DNA from: Desulfocarbo indianensis
GTDB taxonomy: Bacteria > Desulfobacterota > Desulfarculia > Desulfarculales > Desulfarculaceae
Length of the DNA stretch: 64,000 bases
Reading direction: 5' to 3'
Assembly (NCBI GenBank): GCA_001184205.1
Contig: LBMP01000001.1
Location: 1,330,001-1,394,000 of the forward strand
Part shown: in pieces, positions 44,707 to 54,090 of the stretch
Layout of the letters: each line of letters starts with the position of its first letter
Position numbering within the stretch: position 1 is the stretch's first letter
The notes under the pieces: generated by a model
The model's database searches: none
What the model saw: the letters and a program-made list of their open reading frames with translations, nothing else
Told to the model about the DNA's origin: nothing
Made by a program: the position numbers and the translations under genes

Positions 44707-45627
44707 CCGGCCCTCGGCCAGCCCGGCGGCCAGCTCCACCGCCCGGCGCACGCCGCGGGTGGGCACCAGGCCGCAGCCCAGGGCGGGGCGCAGGAGCCAG
44801 CCGCCGTTATCCAGGCAGAACTCCAGCCAAAAGGCCTGCATGAAATCGTCCTCGTTGACCACGGCGTGCAAGAGCCCTATGTTTTTCAGGGGATCGAACA
44901 CCAATTCCTTGAAGGAGATGTGAGCCTCCTCCCCGCCGAAGTCGCGGTCTTGCACCGCCTCCTTGTCAAAGCTTTTCAGACGCAGCGGCTGCAGCACGAT
45001 ATCCTCTCCCAAGGGTAAATCCAGGTGGCGGGTTTTTCTGAGGCGCAGCTCATGGAATTCTTCCTGACCCTGCTGGCGCCACTTGCGTTCATATTTGGTT
45101 TCCAGACCGGGCCCCCGCACGCTGGTTTCCTTGGCAAAGCCCTGGCCGGGAACCTGGGAGGCCGCCCAGGCGAAAAAACGGGCATGGTCGGTGACCATGC
45201 GGAAACTGGCGCCGGGCGCCAGGCGGTTGTTCAAGATGGTCAGGAAGCGCCGGCTGAACAGCCGCCGCTTGCTCTGGCGCTGGGCGGGCCAGGGGCAGGG
45301 GAAAAGGGCCTCCACCGCGGCCAGGCTGTTGGGCGCGAAAAGGCGCAGGATGGCGGCCTCGGCGCTGGCTTGGACCAGGAGCACGTTGCCGGGCCGGGCC
45401 AGGGCGATTTTTCGCAAGCTCCGCCGCACCGCCGGCCAGGAAAGCTCCACGCCGATCAGGTTGATCTCCGGGTGAGCCAGGGCGTGGCGCAGCAGGCGCT
45501 CGCCGTTGCCGAAGCCGATCTCCAGCTCCAGGGCGGCGGAGCGCCCGAACAGGGCGGGCCAGTTCAAGGGGTGGGACATGCCCCGCCAGGACAACAGAGG
45601 TTTGAGAGAAAGGTAATGTTTGGCCAT
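44656..45627 (-). CDS. trmB: tRNA (guanine(46)-N7)-methyltransferase TrmB with C-terminal extension
   Basis: 323 residues. LELEIGFGNGERLL is the SAM-binding motif I, GVELSWPAVRRSLRKI follows, and FPCPWPAQRQSKRRLFSRRFL is a variant of the FPDPWxKxxHxKRR catalytic block. TDHARFFAWA and LETKYERKW are further TrmB blocks. About 100 extra C-terminal residues distinguish it from the 200-240 residue standard form; long forms are known in some bacteria. The end overlaps truD by 51 bases in convergent orientation. Confidence 0.88.
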   Translation of the reverse strand: MAKHYLSLKPLLSWRGMSHPLNWPALFGRSAALELEIGFGNGERLLRHALAHPEINLIGVELSWPAVRRSLRKIALARPGNVLLVQASAEAAILRLFAPNSLAAVEALFPCPWPAQRQSKRRLFSRRFLTILNNRLAPGASFRMVTDHARFFAWAASQVPGQGFAKETSVRGPGLETKYERKWRQQGQEEFHELRLRKTRHLDLPLGEDIVLQPLRLKSFDKEAVQDRDFGGEEAHISFKELVFDPLKNIGLLHAVVNEDDFMQAFWLEFCLDNGGWLLRPALGCGLVPTRGVRRAVELAAGLAEGRLFDELPQQGRGIGALG

Positions 45628-45790
45628 GATCCGGGAAACCGCTTAAAAGCAAGAGGCAAGCAATCCGTTTATCACAACGGCGGGAATTTTATCAGGCCGC
45701 GAAAAGCGACGTCCATGGCTTTTTCAAGTGCCACGGGTTAAGCTGTTATATAATTAATAACAATAAATTCCTGCATGGGAAGGACTTTTT

Positions 45791-48700
45791 GTGGCCATGA
45801 ATTCTGGCGGAGCCGATCCAGAGGATTTTGCGCCCCAAAGACTCTGGCGTTGGGTGGTGGTTTGCACCGTTATGCTGGCGGGGCTGCTGGTGGGCCTGGC
45901 CTTGCAGCAATTGGTGTCCAACTATCTGGGACAGCGGTTCCACGACCAATTTCAACAGCGCGCCGCCAGCCACGCGGCGGCGGTCAGGTCGGAGCTGGAG
46001 AACAACCTGGCCATAATGCGCATCGTGGCCAAGCTATTGAGCGAAGTGGAGGTGGCGGATCATGACCGCTTCCGCCGTTTCGCCAAATATCAAGTCGAAG
46101 AGGACAGCGGCCTGGAACTGCTGGCCTGGGCTCCCCGCGTGCTGGAGACGGAACGGGCGGCCTGGGAAAGGGAGATGAGTTCGTCGGGGGTTGACGAGTT
46201 CGTGGTGCGCGATCCCGGCGACGGCGGCACCGTGCGGCCCGCCGGCAAGCGCGCCTCGTACAACCCCGTGGTCTTTCTGTGCCGGCGGGGGATAGAATCG
46301 GGCAAAAGCAGGCAGAAGCTGAACGGGCTCGACCTGGCCGCTCTGCCGGAGGCCAGAGAGGCCATGGGCCGGGCGCGCGACAGCGGAGGGCTGGCGCTGG
46401 TCCGCATAGCCGGCTTGAGCATGCCGGGCGAGATCTGCGCGCTGGCGCCCATCGGCAGCAATAAAAAGCAAGACGCCTCGTCCGCCAAGCAGGCGGAGGC
46501 CCCCTCGGGCTTCGTCCTGGGGTGTTTCAATCTGAAAAGGCTGGTGGACAAGGCCCTGGAGCGCTTCAAGCCGGCCGGCCTGGACGTGTTGCTGGTGCTC
46601 TCGCCCGACGTTCCCGGCGAATCGCTGCAAGCCTACAGTCCCTCGCGCACCCGGGAGGACGTGGCGGCGGCCAAGGCCCTCAACCCCGGCGAGACCCCGA
46701 GCTGCCTCAGCGATTTCAGCGCCGGCGGCCGGCAGTGGCGCATAGTGGTGAGGCCGGCGCCGTCCTTCAAGCAAAATCAGCCCGTCTGGCCGCCCTGGCT
46801 GGCCTTGGGCGTGATGTTGGGCCTGGCGGCCATCGTGGCGGCCTATATCTTTTCCTTGCAGGGGCGCAATCTGCACGTCGAGGCCCTGGTGGCGCGCCGC
46901 ACCGCGGAGATGAAGGCGGCCAAGGAAGAGGCCGAACAGCTTTACGCCATGGTGCCCACGGCGACCATGATCGTGGATCCCAACCGGGTCATCACCGGCG
47001 TTAATCAACGCATGACCCTATACACGGGCTATACGGCCGAAGAAATGGTGGGAAGGGTCTGCACCGAATTCGTGCGGGAACCTTGCAGCTTCCGTTGCGG
47101 GCTTTTCGCCGAACCCAGCGACGCCCCGGTCTGGGGAAGGGAATGCAAGATCGAAACCAAGGACGGCCGCAAGTTGACCTTGCTGAAAAACGCCGACCTC
47201 TTGCGCGACCTCGATGGGAAAGTGACCGGCGGCATAGAAGTGTTGCAGGACATGAGCGAACATCAGGAGATGCTGGCCAACCTGCAGGAAAAGGAGGAGC
47301 GGCTCAGGCAGATCATCTCCACCAGCAACGAGGGATTCATCCTGGTGGACGACGAAATGAACATCCGGGACGTGAACCAATCCCTCTGCGACATGCTGGC
47401 CTATGCCAGGGAAGAGCTGCTGGGAGTGTCCATGTTCTCCCTGGTGCACCCCCAGGACATGGAGGCGTATCAGGCACAGGTCCGCCGCATCCGCAATACC
47501 GTCCATCGCAGCTATGAGATCAGGTTGAAGACGGCCGATGGCCGGGTGGTGTTCACCCAGTTTTCCGCCACCACTCTGCATGGGCCGGGCGGCGAGCATA
47601 GGGGGTCCTTCGCCTTTGTCAGCAATGTGACCGACCGCAAGCTCAACGAGGAGCGTCTGCGCAAGCTCTCCCAGGCGGTGGAGCAGAGCCCGGCCACGGT
47701 GGTCATCACCGATCTTAAGGGCAACATTGAATACGTGAACCCCAAGTTCACCCAATCCACCGGCTACAGCCGCGAGGAGGCCCTGGGCCAGAACCCGCGC
47801 ATCCTGAAATCCGGCCGCATGTCCGATAGCGAATACCGGGAGATGTGGCAGAACCTCTCCCGGGGCGGCGAATGGCGGGGGGAGCTGCTCAACAAGCGGA
47901 AAAACGGCGAACTCTATTGGGAGATGGCCTCCATCTCGGCCATCAAGGACAACACGGGCGCCATCACCCATTATCTGGCGGTCAAGGAGGATATCACCAG
48001 CCGCAAACAGGCCGAGGACGCGGCGCGGCGGGAGACCGCCAAGCTATCGGCCATGATCTCGGGCATGGAAGAGGGCATCGCCTTCGCGGACCGCGACAAC
48101 GTGGTGGTGGAGGTGAACGACTACCTCTGCCGGCTGGTGGGCGCCAAGCGCGAGGACATCATGGGCCGCGACCTTTGGAGCCTGCATGAGAAGCCGGTTT
48201 TGGGACGGGTCGAGGAGGTGGTGGAGCGCTTCCGCCGCGACCCCGCCAGCCCTCCCTTGCTCTTGCAGCGGCCCCTCGGCGACGCCGAGGTGATAATGCG
48301 GATGCAGGCCATTCAGCGCGACGGGCAATACGACGGCGTGTTGTTGAACGTGATAAACGTCACCGATCTGGTCAAGGCCCGGCGGCAGGCGGAGGAGGCC
48401 AGCCGCGCCAAAAGCGAATTCCTGGCCGTGATGAGCCACGAAATCCGCACCCCCATGAACGGCGTGATCGGCATGATCGATCTGCTCATGGACGGCGAGC
48501 TTTCCCCCGAGCAACTGGAATACCTGGCCCTGGCGCGCAACTCGGCCCAGGCCCTGCTCACCGTCATCAACGATATCCTGGATTTTTCCAAGATAGAGGC
48601 GGGCAAGCTGAAGCTGGAGGCGGTCGCCTTCAACCTGCGCGATACCTTGGGCGATTCCTTGCGCCTTCTGGCCGGCTGGGCCCAGGGAAAAGGCCTGGAG

Positions 48701-50317
48701 CTCACCGGCCGGGTGCGGCCGCAGGTGCCCGAGGTGGTCATAGGCGATCCCGGCCGCCTGCGCCAGGTGGTGGTCAATCTTCTGTCCAACGCGCTCAAGT
48801 TCACCGACACGGGAGAAGTGGACCTGGAGGTCGATCTGCTGCGCCAGGGCGACGACGAGGTGGAGCTGGGGCTGTCCGTCCGCGACACCGGGGTGGGCAT
48901 CCCGCTGGACAAGCAAAAGAGCGTGTTCCAGGCCTTCGAGCAGGCGGACATGTCCTCCACCAGGGTCTATGGCGGCACCGGTTTGGGCCTGGCCATCAGC
49001 TCGCAACTGGTCGAGCTGATGGGCGGCAGCATGTCGCTGCAGAGCGAACCCGGCCATGGCAGCACCTTCAGCTTCAATATGCGCCTGGGCCTGCCTTCCA
49101 TACCCGCCGCGCGCCAGGGCCCCTTGCCCGAGGCGGCCGGCATTCGCGCCCTGGTGGTGGATGACAACTTGAGCAGCCGGGAAGCCGTTTCCGAACTGCT
49201 GTGGGATTGGGGCATGGAGACGGTTACCGCCGGCAGCGCGGCCGAGGCCGCCGGGCTGCTCCAGGAAGCCCGACAAGCGGGAGGCCCCTTCGGCTTGGTT
49301 CTGCTGGACACCTTGCTCCCCGGCGAGGACGCCCTGGATTTCGCCGGACGCATTTCTGCCGATCACGGCATGTCCGGCAAGGTCATCATGATGCTGGCTT
49401 CGGCCAAGCGGCGCGATGAGCGCCAGATATGCCGCCGATCGGGCATGAACCTTTGCCTGGTCAAGCCGGTGCTGCAAGCGGAGCTTCGCGACATGGTGGC
49501 GCGGGTCCTGGGGCGGGAAGTAGACGGGGCGGCCGGCAACGACGATGCGGAAGACGTTGGGACGCAGGACAGCCTGAACATTCTTTTGGCCGAGGACAAC
49601 AAGGTCAACCAGCGCGTGGCCAGCGAATTGCTGCACCGCTGGGGGCACCGGGTGCGCCTGGTGGAAAACGGCGAAGAGGCCTTGGCGGCCCTGGAGGAAG
49701 AACCTTTCGACCTGGTGCTCATGGATGTGCAAATGCCGGTCATGGACGGCCTGGAGGCCGTGCGCTTCATTCGCCAAAAGGAGGCGGGCGGCGGGGAGCG
49801 GGTTCCCATCGTGGCCATGACCGCCCACGCCATGAAGGGCGACCGGGAGCGCTGCCTGGCCGCCGGCATGGACGATTACCTCACCAAGCCGCTGGATTCG
49901 GACCTCTTGCGGGAGGCGCTCTGCAGGATGGTGCCCGGCAAGTCCTGCGGCGCCCCGCCGGAGCCGCCCAAGGGCAAGGTGCTGGACCGGCGCAAGTTCA
50001 TCGAGCGTTTCGAGGGCGATGACGAACTGGCCCGGCAACTGATCGTGGTGTTTCTGGAAGAGCATCCCAAACTGATGAGCGAACTGCGGCAGGCCATGTA
50101 CCAGGACGACGTGGAGGCCTTGGCCCGCGTGGCCCACACCGTGAAAGGCTCCCTGGGCTATTTCGAGACGGCCCAGGCCTTGCGCGCCGCGGCGGAGGTG
50201 GAGCGGCTGGGGCGCGAAGGCGATCTGCCGGCCGCCCAGGCGGCGGTGGCGCGTTTGGAAAAAGAGGTGGATCTGGTGTGCGACGAACTGCGCAAGATGC
50301 TGGCGGAAAAGAGCTGA
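45791..50317 (+). CDS. Large hybrid sensor histidine kinase (CHASE-PASx4-HisKA-HATPase-REC-REC-Hpt)
   Basis: 1508 residues from GTG 45791 (AAGGA about 8 bases upstream). Helix 20-42, a periplasmic CHASE domain about 84-257 (LLAWAPRVLETERAAWE), helix 333-355, then four PAS domains about 384-493, 504-617, 624-740 and 747-860. HisKA has His883 (VMSHEIRTPMNG), HATPase spans about 982-1103, REC1 has Asp1173 in LLDTLLPGEDA, REC2 has Asp1312 in LMDVQMPVMDG, and an Hpt domain has His1449 in AHTVKGSLG. A full intramolecular phosphorelay is thus possible. CHASE domains bind small extracellular ligands. AT-rich DNA with TATAAT at 45749-45754 precedes it. No output regulator is adjacent. Confidence 0.93.
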   Translation: MAMNSGGADPEDFAPQRLWRWVVVCTVMLAGLLVGLALQQLVSNYLGQRFHDQFQQRAASHAAAVRSELENNLAIMRIVAKLLSEVEVADHDRFRRFAKYQVEEDSGLELLAWAPRVLETERAAWEREMSSSGVDEFVVRDPGDGGTVRPAGKRASYNPVVFLCRRGIESGKSRQKLNGLDLAALPEAREAMGRARDSGGLALVRIAGLSMPGEICALAPIGSNKKQDASSAKQAEAPSGFVLGCFNLKRLVDKALERFKPAGLDVLLVLSPDVPGESLQAYSPSRTREDVAAAKALNPGETPSCLSDFSAGGRQWRIVVRPAPSFKQNQPVWPPWLALGVMLGLAAIVAAYIFSLQGRNLHVEALVARRTAEMKAAKEEAEQLYAMVPTATMIVDPNRVITGVNQRMTLYTGYTAEEMVGRVCTEFVREPCSFRCGLFAEPSDAPVWGRECKIETKDGRKLTLLKNADLLRDLDGKVTGGIEVLQDMSEHQEMLANLQEKEERLRQIISTSNEGFILVDDEMNIRDVNQSLCDMLAYAREELLGVSMFSLVHPQDMEAYQAQVRRIRNTVHRSYEIRLKTADGRVVFTQFSATTLHGPGGEHRGSFAFVSNVTDRKLNEERLRKLSQAVEQSPATVVITDLKGNIEYVNPKFTQSTGYSREEALGQNPRILKSGRMSDSEYREMWQNLSRGGEWRGELLNKRKNGELYWEMASISAIKDNTGAITHYLAVKEDITSRKQAEDAARRETAKLSAMISGMEEGIAFADRDNVVVEVNDYLCRLVGAKREDIMGRDLWSLHEKPVLGRVEEVVERFRRDPASPPLLLQRPLGDAEVIMRMQAIQRDGQYDGVLLNVINVTDLVKARRQAEEASRAKSEFLAVMSHEIRTPMNGVIGMIDLLMDGELSPEQLEYLALARNSAQALLTVINDILDFSKIEAGKLKLEAVAFNLRDTLGDSLRLLAGWAQGKGLELTGRVRPQVPEVVIGDPGRLRQVVVNLLSNALKFTDTGEVDLEVDLLRQGDDEVELGLSVRDTGVGIPLDKQKSVFQAFEQADMSSTRVYGGTGLGLAISSQLVELMGGSMSLQSEPGHGSTFSFNMRLGLPSIPAARQGPLPEAAGIRALVVDDNLSSREAVSELLWDWGMETVTAGSAAEAAGLLQEARQAGGPFGLVLLDTLLPGEDALDFAGRISADHGMSGKVIMMLASAKRRDERQICRRSGMNLCLVKPVLQAELRDMVARVLGREVDGAAGNDDAEDVGTQDSLNILLAEDNKVNQRVASELLHRWGHRVRLVENGEEALAALEEEPFDLVLMDVQMPVMDGLEAVRFIRQKEAGGGERVPIVAMTAHAMKGDRERCLAAGMDDYLTKPLDSDLLREALCRMVPGKSCGAPPEPPKGKVLDRRKFIERFEGDDELARQLIVVFLEEHPKLMSELRQAMYQDDVEALARVAHTVKGSLGYFETAQALRAAAEVERLGREGDLPAAQAAVARLEKEVDLVCDELRKMLAEKS

Positions 50318-50389
50318 ACCGGTTTAGCCCCGCAGGACGCATCGCGGCGCCCCGCCGCTGAGCCGGCCCGCGGCCCCTGGCGTTCGCCC

Positions 50390-50468
50390 GGCCGGAGGGC
50401 TCGCCCGCCGGAGCGTCATTCGGCCAAGCCCTCCGGCCCGAGGTCTCCGGCGGGGGCTCGCGTTTTTT
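50390..50468 (+). other. Folded element after the hybrid kinase, terminator-like, with interleaved stems
   Basis: The gap 50318-50663 is 346 bases. GGCCGGAGGGCT (50390-50401) pairs perfectly with AGCCCTCCGGCC (50427-50438), and CCCGCCGGAG (50404-50413) with CTCCGGCGGG (50445-50454). The stems interleave, so they form either a pseudoknot or two alternative hairpins. A T6 run follows at 50463-50468. It is likely the terminator of the kinase gene with unusual geometry. The rest of the gap holds the motif at 50558-50571 and otherwise nothing clear. Confidence 0.5.
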
Positions 50469-50557
50469 CAAGGCTTGCAATGGGGAGAGGGAAAAGCCGA
50501 TCATATTAACAGAACCTGACCAACGCCCCTTTCACCTTCTTGGCGTGCCCACTGGCC

Positions 50558-50571
50558 TGGTGTTACCATTT
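50558..50571. promoter_or_regulatory. Operator-like TGGT-GTT-ACCA upstream of korA
   Basis: An inverted repeat TGGT-N3-ACCA followed by TTT, about 95 bases before korA. It fits the TNGT-N3-ACNA shape recognised by several GntR/FadR-type regulators (LldR, PdhR). A closely similar motif lies upstream of tmcC at 38303-38317. Confidence 0.4.
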
Positions 50572-50663
50572 AAAAATACGCTTTGGAATGAAGGCAAACC
50601 CATTGGCTGGGCCGCGTGGTTCGGCGCAGCCGCCGGCGTCGCGCAAATAAAAGGCGAGGGAGC

Positions 50664-52349
50664 ATGGCAAGAAAAACCGTCAATGTGATGATCGGGGGAG
50701 AGGCCGGCCAAGGCTTGGTCACCATCGGCAACGTGCTGGCCAAGGCCCTGGTGCACGCGGGCTATGAGATCGTGGTGAGCCAGGATTACATGTCGCGGGT
50801 GCGCGGGGGGCACAACACCTTTGTGATCCGCGCTGCGGTCCAGGCCATCCAGGCGCCCGAGGAAGGCCTCGACCTTTTGGTGGCGCTGAACCAGGAGACC
50901 CTGGAGCTGCACGGCTGGGAGCTGAAGCCGGGGGCCCTGGTGGTGGCGGACCGGGGACTGACCTGCGGCCAGGCCGCCTGCTTCAGCGTTCCCTACCAGG
51001 ACCTCACCGAGGGCCGCTACATCAACACCGTGGCCTTGGGGGTGGCGGCCTGCCTGCTGGGGCTTTCCCAGGAAACGGTGGGCAAGGCCCTGGAAAAGCA
51101 GTTGGGCAAGAAAAGCCAGGAGGTGGCCGACAAGAACGCGGACGCCCTGCAAAAGGCCTACGCCTTTTGCCAGGAACGCGCGCCGGAGTTCGCGGCCCTG
51201 GAGCCGGCGCCGGCCCAGGGTGAGAGGATCATGCTGGGCGGCAACGAGGCCATCGGCCTGGGCGCCCTGGCGGCCGGCCTCAAGTTCCTGTCTTTCTACC
51301 CCATGACGCCGGCCACCTCGGTGGCGCTCACCGTGATCGCGGCCGCCCAGAAAATGGGCGTGGTGGCCGAGCAGGCCGAGGATGAAATCGCGGCCATCAA
51401 CATGGCCCTGGGCGCCTCCTACGCCGGCGCGCCGGCCATGGTCTGCACCTCGGGCGGCGGCTACGCCCTGATGACCGAGGGCCTGAGCCTGGCCGGCATC
51501 ACGGAGACCCCCCTCGTCCTGGTCATCGCCCAGAGGCCGGGGCCGGCCACCGGCCTGCCCACCCGCACCGAGCAGGGCGATTTGGATTTCGCCCTTTACG
51601 GCGGCCACGGCGAGTTCCCCAGGGCCATCTTCGCTCCCGGCGATCTGAACCAGTGCTTTCAGCTCACGGTCAAGGCCTTTCATCTGGCCGAGAATTTTCA
51701 ATCGCCGGTGTTCGTGCTGACCGATCAATATCTGGCCGACAGCTACCGGGGGATAAAGCCGTTCGGCCTGGACGGCGTGCAGCCCGTGCAGGCCGGCGAC
51801 CCCCAGGCGGCGGACCAGGGCTGGGACTACGAGCGCTACGCCCTGAGCCCCAGCGGGGTGTCGCCCCGGGCCATCCCCGGCGCGGGGTCTTCCCTGGTGC
51901 TCTCCGACAGCGACGAGCACGACAACAAGGGCCACATCACCGAGCTCGCCATGGTGCGCCTGGCGCAGCATGAAAAGCGCTTAAGCAAACTGGACGGCCT
52001 GCGCGAGGAGGTGATCGCCCCCCAATTCGGCGGGCCGGAGTCGGCGGAGACGCTTCTGGTCTCCTGGGGCAGCTCCCTGGGCGCGGTGGCCGAGGCGGCC
52101 CAGCGCCTCAACGGCCAGGGCCGGCAAACCGCCACCTGCCATTTCAGCCAGGTGTGGCCCCTCAAGCCGGAGCAATTCCTGCCGCGCTTCGAAAAGGCCG
52201 GCAGGGTGGTGATGGTGGAGATGAACGCGGGCGGGCAACTGGCCCGGCTGATCCGCCGGGAGACCGGGTTCCAGGTCCACGGCCTGATCAACCGCTATGA
52301 CGGACGGCCCTTCACCCCGGACTATATCCTGCAAAAGCTTGCCGGGTAA
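50664..52349 (+). CDS. korA: 2-oxoacid:ferredoxin oxidoreductase, fused gamma-alpha subunit (KorA)
   Basis: 561 residues from ATG 50664 with GAGGGAG close upstream. Residues 1-180 are the gamma domain (VNVMIGGEAGQGLVTIGNVLAKAL, then MSRVRGGHNTFVIR). From about 190 it is the alpha (pyrimidine-binding) domain: GNEAIGLGALAAGLKFLSFYPMTPAT and AEDEIAAINMALGASYAGA. It works with KorB in CoA-dependent oxidative decarboxylation of 2-oxoacids such as 2-oxoglutarate, reducing ferredoxin. The exact oxoacid is not fixed by the sequence. Confidence 0.9.
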   Translation: MARKTVNVMIGGEAGQGLVTIGNVLAKALVHAGYEIVVSQDYMSRVRGGHNTFVIRAAVQAIQAPEEGLDLLVALNQETLELHGWELKPGALVVADRGLTCGQAACFSVPYQDLTEGRYINTVALGVAACLLGLSQETVGKALEKQLGKKSQEVADKNADALQKAYAFCQERAPEFAALEPAPAQGERIMLGGNEAIGLGALAAGLKFLSFYPMTPATSVALTVIAAAQKMGVVAEQAEDEIAAINMALGASYAGAPAMVCTSGGGYALMTEGLSLAGITETPLVLVIAQRPGPATGLPTRTEQGDLDFALYGGHGEFPRAIFAPGDLNQCFQLTVKAFHLAENFQSPVFVLTDQYLADSYRGIKPFGLDGVQPVQAGDPQAADQGWDYERYALSPSGVSPRAIPGAGSSLVLSDSDEHDNKGHITELAMVRLAQHEKRLSKLDGLREEVIAPQFGGPESAETLLVSWGSSLGAVAEAAQRLNGQGRQTATCHFSQVWPLKPEQFLPRFEKAGRVVMVEMNAGGQLARLIRRETGFQVHGLINRYDGRPFTPDYILQKLAG

Positions 52350-52361
52350 GCGAGGACGAGC

Positions 52362-53216
52362 ATGGTCAAGATGGAAGACTACGGAGATTTCGAAACCGCC
52401 TGGTGTCCGGGCTGCGGCAATTTCGGCATCCGGGCCGCCCTTATCCAGGCGCTGACCGAAAGCGGCCTGGCTCCCCATGAGATAGTGCTGGTGAGCGGCA
52501 TCGGCCAGGCGGCCAAGATGCCCCACTATCTGCGCTGCAACGGCTTCAACGGCCTGCATGGGCGCTCGGTGCCGGCGGCCACCGGCATCGCTTTGGCCAA
52601 TCACGGCGTCAAGGTTATCGTGAACAGCGGCGACGGCTGCAACTACGGCGAGGGCGGCAACCATTTCCTGGCCGCCCTGCGGCGCAACATCGACATCACG
52701 CTGCTGGTGCACGACAACCAGATATACGGGCTCACCAAGGGCCAGGCCAGCCCCACCTCCCAGCAGGGCATGGTGACCAAGGCCCAGCCCGAGGGCCAGC
52801 GCTCGCGGGCCTTCAACCCGGTGGCCACGGCGGTGGCCAACAAGGTCTCCTTCGTGGCGCGCGGTTTCGCCGGCGACCAGAAACAGCTGGCCGGGCTCAT
52901 CAAGGAGGCCATCGCCCACAAGGGCTTCAGCCTGGTGGACATCATGCAGCCCTGCGTGTCGTTCAACAAGGTAAACACCTGGGCCTGGTACAAGGAGCGC
53001 TGCCAACCCCTGCCCGCGGACCACGACCCCGCGGATTGGCACGCGGCCCTGCGGCAGGCCGACAAGTTCGGGGATGCGATCCCCACCGGCGTGATCTACA
53101 AGAACGAGGAGCGCAAGCCCTTCAGCGATCATTTCGAGATTCTGGCGCGGGGGCCGCTTTTCAAGCAGGGCACCGATTACGGCGCGCTCCAGGAGATCAT
53201 GGGCAAGTACGCTTAA
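52362..53216 (+). CDS. korB: 2-oxoacid:ferredoxin oxidoreductase beta subunit (KorB)
   Basis: 284 residues. AWCPGCGNFGIRAALIQAL holds two cluster cysteines, NGLHGRSVPAATGIALANH follows, and SGDGCNYGEGGNHFLAALRRNIDITLLVHDNQIYGLTKGQASPT is the thiamine diphosphate/Mg site (GDG...N). It starts 12 bases after korA and ends before a clear terminator. No separate ferredoxin (delta) subunit is present, usual for KorAB-type two-subunit enzymes. Confidence 0.92.
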   Translation: MVKMEDYGDFETAWCPGCGNFGIRAALIQALTESGLAPHEIVLVSGIGQAAKMPHYLRCNGFNGLHGRSVPAATGIALANHGVKVIVNSGDGCNYGEGGNHFLAALRRNIDITLLVHDNQIYGLTKGQASPTSQQGMVTKAQPEGQRSRAFNPVATAVANKVSFVARGFAGDQKQLAGLIKEAIAHKGFSLVDIMQPCVSFNKVNTWAWYKERCQPLPADHDPADWHAALRQADKFGDAIPTGVIYKNEERKPFSDHFEILARGPLFKQGTDYGALQEIMGKYA

Positions 53217-53238
53217 ATATAATTCTATAGTATGATGT

Positions 53239-53272
53239 TGCGGAGATTGGCCATGGCCAGTCTCCGCATTTT
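53239..53272 (+). terminator. Intrinsic terminator after korB
   Basis: TGCGGAGA (53239-53246) pairs with TCTCCGCA (53261-53268), with an inner self-complementary TGGCCATGGCCA, followed by TTTT. It marks the left edge of the AT-rich DUF4145 segment. Confidence 0.87.
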
Positions 53273-53340
53273 ACATCCATGTTGTTACTTTGTTTGTGCC
53301 ACATGACGAAATAAAAATTGATAATGGGGGATGTCAGACA

Positions 53341-54090
53341 ATGAATCATGAACTTTGGAATCATGTAGTAGATATATTCAGTCCTCCTACTTGGTTGTGC
53401 CCGGTCTGCGGGGCGGGTACCTTAATATTTGTTGATAAGAGCTACCGATCAGAGCCCGACTCTAACACGAGAAGGGGATGGGGACATGAATCGTGGGACC
53501 CTTCTTGTGATAGCGGTTATTTTTCCTGCCTTTTGAGGTGCGCCAACGCCAAATGCGAAGAGCCGGTTTTGGTAGCCGGACGGTATAAAACAGATGAAGT
53601 GCCGGATCAGCAATATGGTTCCCTCGCCAAGCAGATTCAGTATCCGGTCTCTTTGATTCCCCCACCATCCATAATTTCCATACCCGATTGTTGTCCCAGC
53701 GCTATCGCTGACATTATCAAAATTTCTTTTTCATTGTATTGGATGGATCCCGGCGCAGCCGCCAATAAATTGCGTTTAGCGATTGAAAGATATCTTGACT
53801 ATAAGAAGATAAGAAAGACAGGTAGAAATAGGAAAGATTGGCTAACAACACACCACAGAATTATAGATCTTGGAAAATATTCAGATAAAAACAAAGACAA
53901 AAGCGATATTTTACTTGCAATAAAATGGATTGGGAACACAGGAAGCCATAACGAATTGTCCCGTAAGGACGTACTGGACGCATACGAGATGTTGGAACAT
54001 GTTCTTGCGCTGGAGTTTTCTCCTAAAAATTCTCAAATACAGGCGCTAGCCAAGAAAATCAACAAAAAGAAAGGGCCTGTCAAACCATGA
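53341..54090 (+). CDS. DUF4145 domain protein in an AT-rich segment
   Basis: 249 residues from ATG 53341 (GGGGGA about 11 bases upstream). An N-terminal zinc-finger-like part has CPVCGAGTL and a later RCANAKCEE pair. The C-terminal DUF4145 region reads [31 protein letters not shown] and [14 protein letters not shown], the family's R-N-x-x-H-like core. Base and codon use (AAA, ATA, TTA, AAT) is strikingly unlike every neighbour. DUF4145 proteins are often found in restriction and other defence loci; no partner gene is here. The function is unknown and transfer is likely. Confidence 0.82.
   Translation: MNHELWNHVVDIFSPPTWLCPVCGAGTLIFVDKSYRSEPDSNTRRGWGHESWDPSCDSGYFSCLLRCANAKCEEPVLVAGRYKTDEVPDQQYGSLAKQIQYPVSLIPPPSIISIPDCCPSAIADIIKISFSLYWMDPGAAANKLRLAIERYLDYKKIRKTGRNRKDWLTTHHRIIDLGKYSDKNKDKSDILLAIKWIGNTGSHNELSRKDVLDAYEMLEHVLALEFSPKNSQIQALAKKINKKKGPVKP

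Noticed and set aside
48044-50137. 697-residue open frame antisense to the hybrid kinase
   Set aside because: Shadow frame; the plus-strand kinase explains the region completely.
53290-53340. Earlier TTG start for the DUF4145 gene at 53290
   Set aside because: No ribosome site precedes it, and ATG 53341 has a G-rich site upstream; the extra residues show no conserved pattern.
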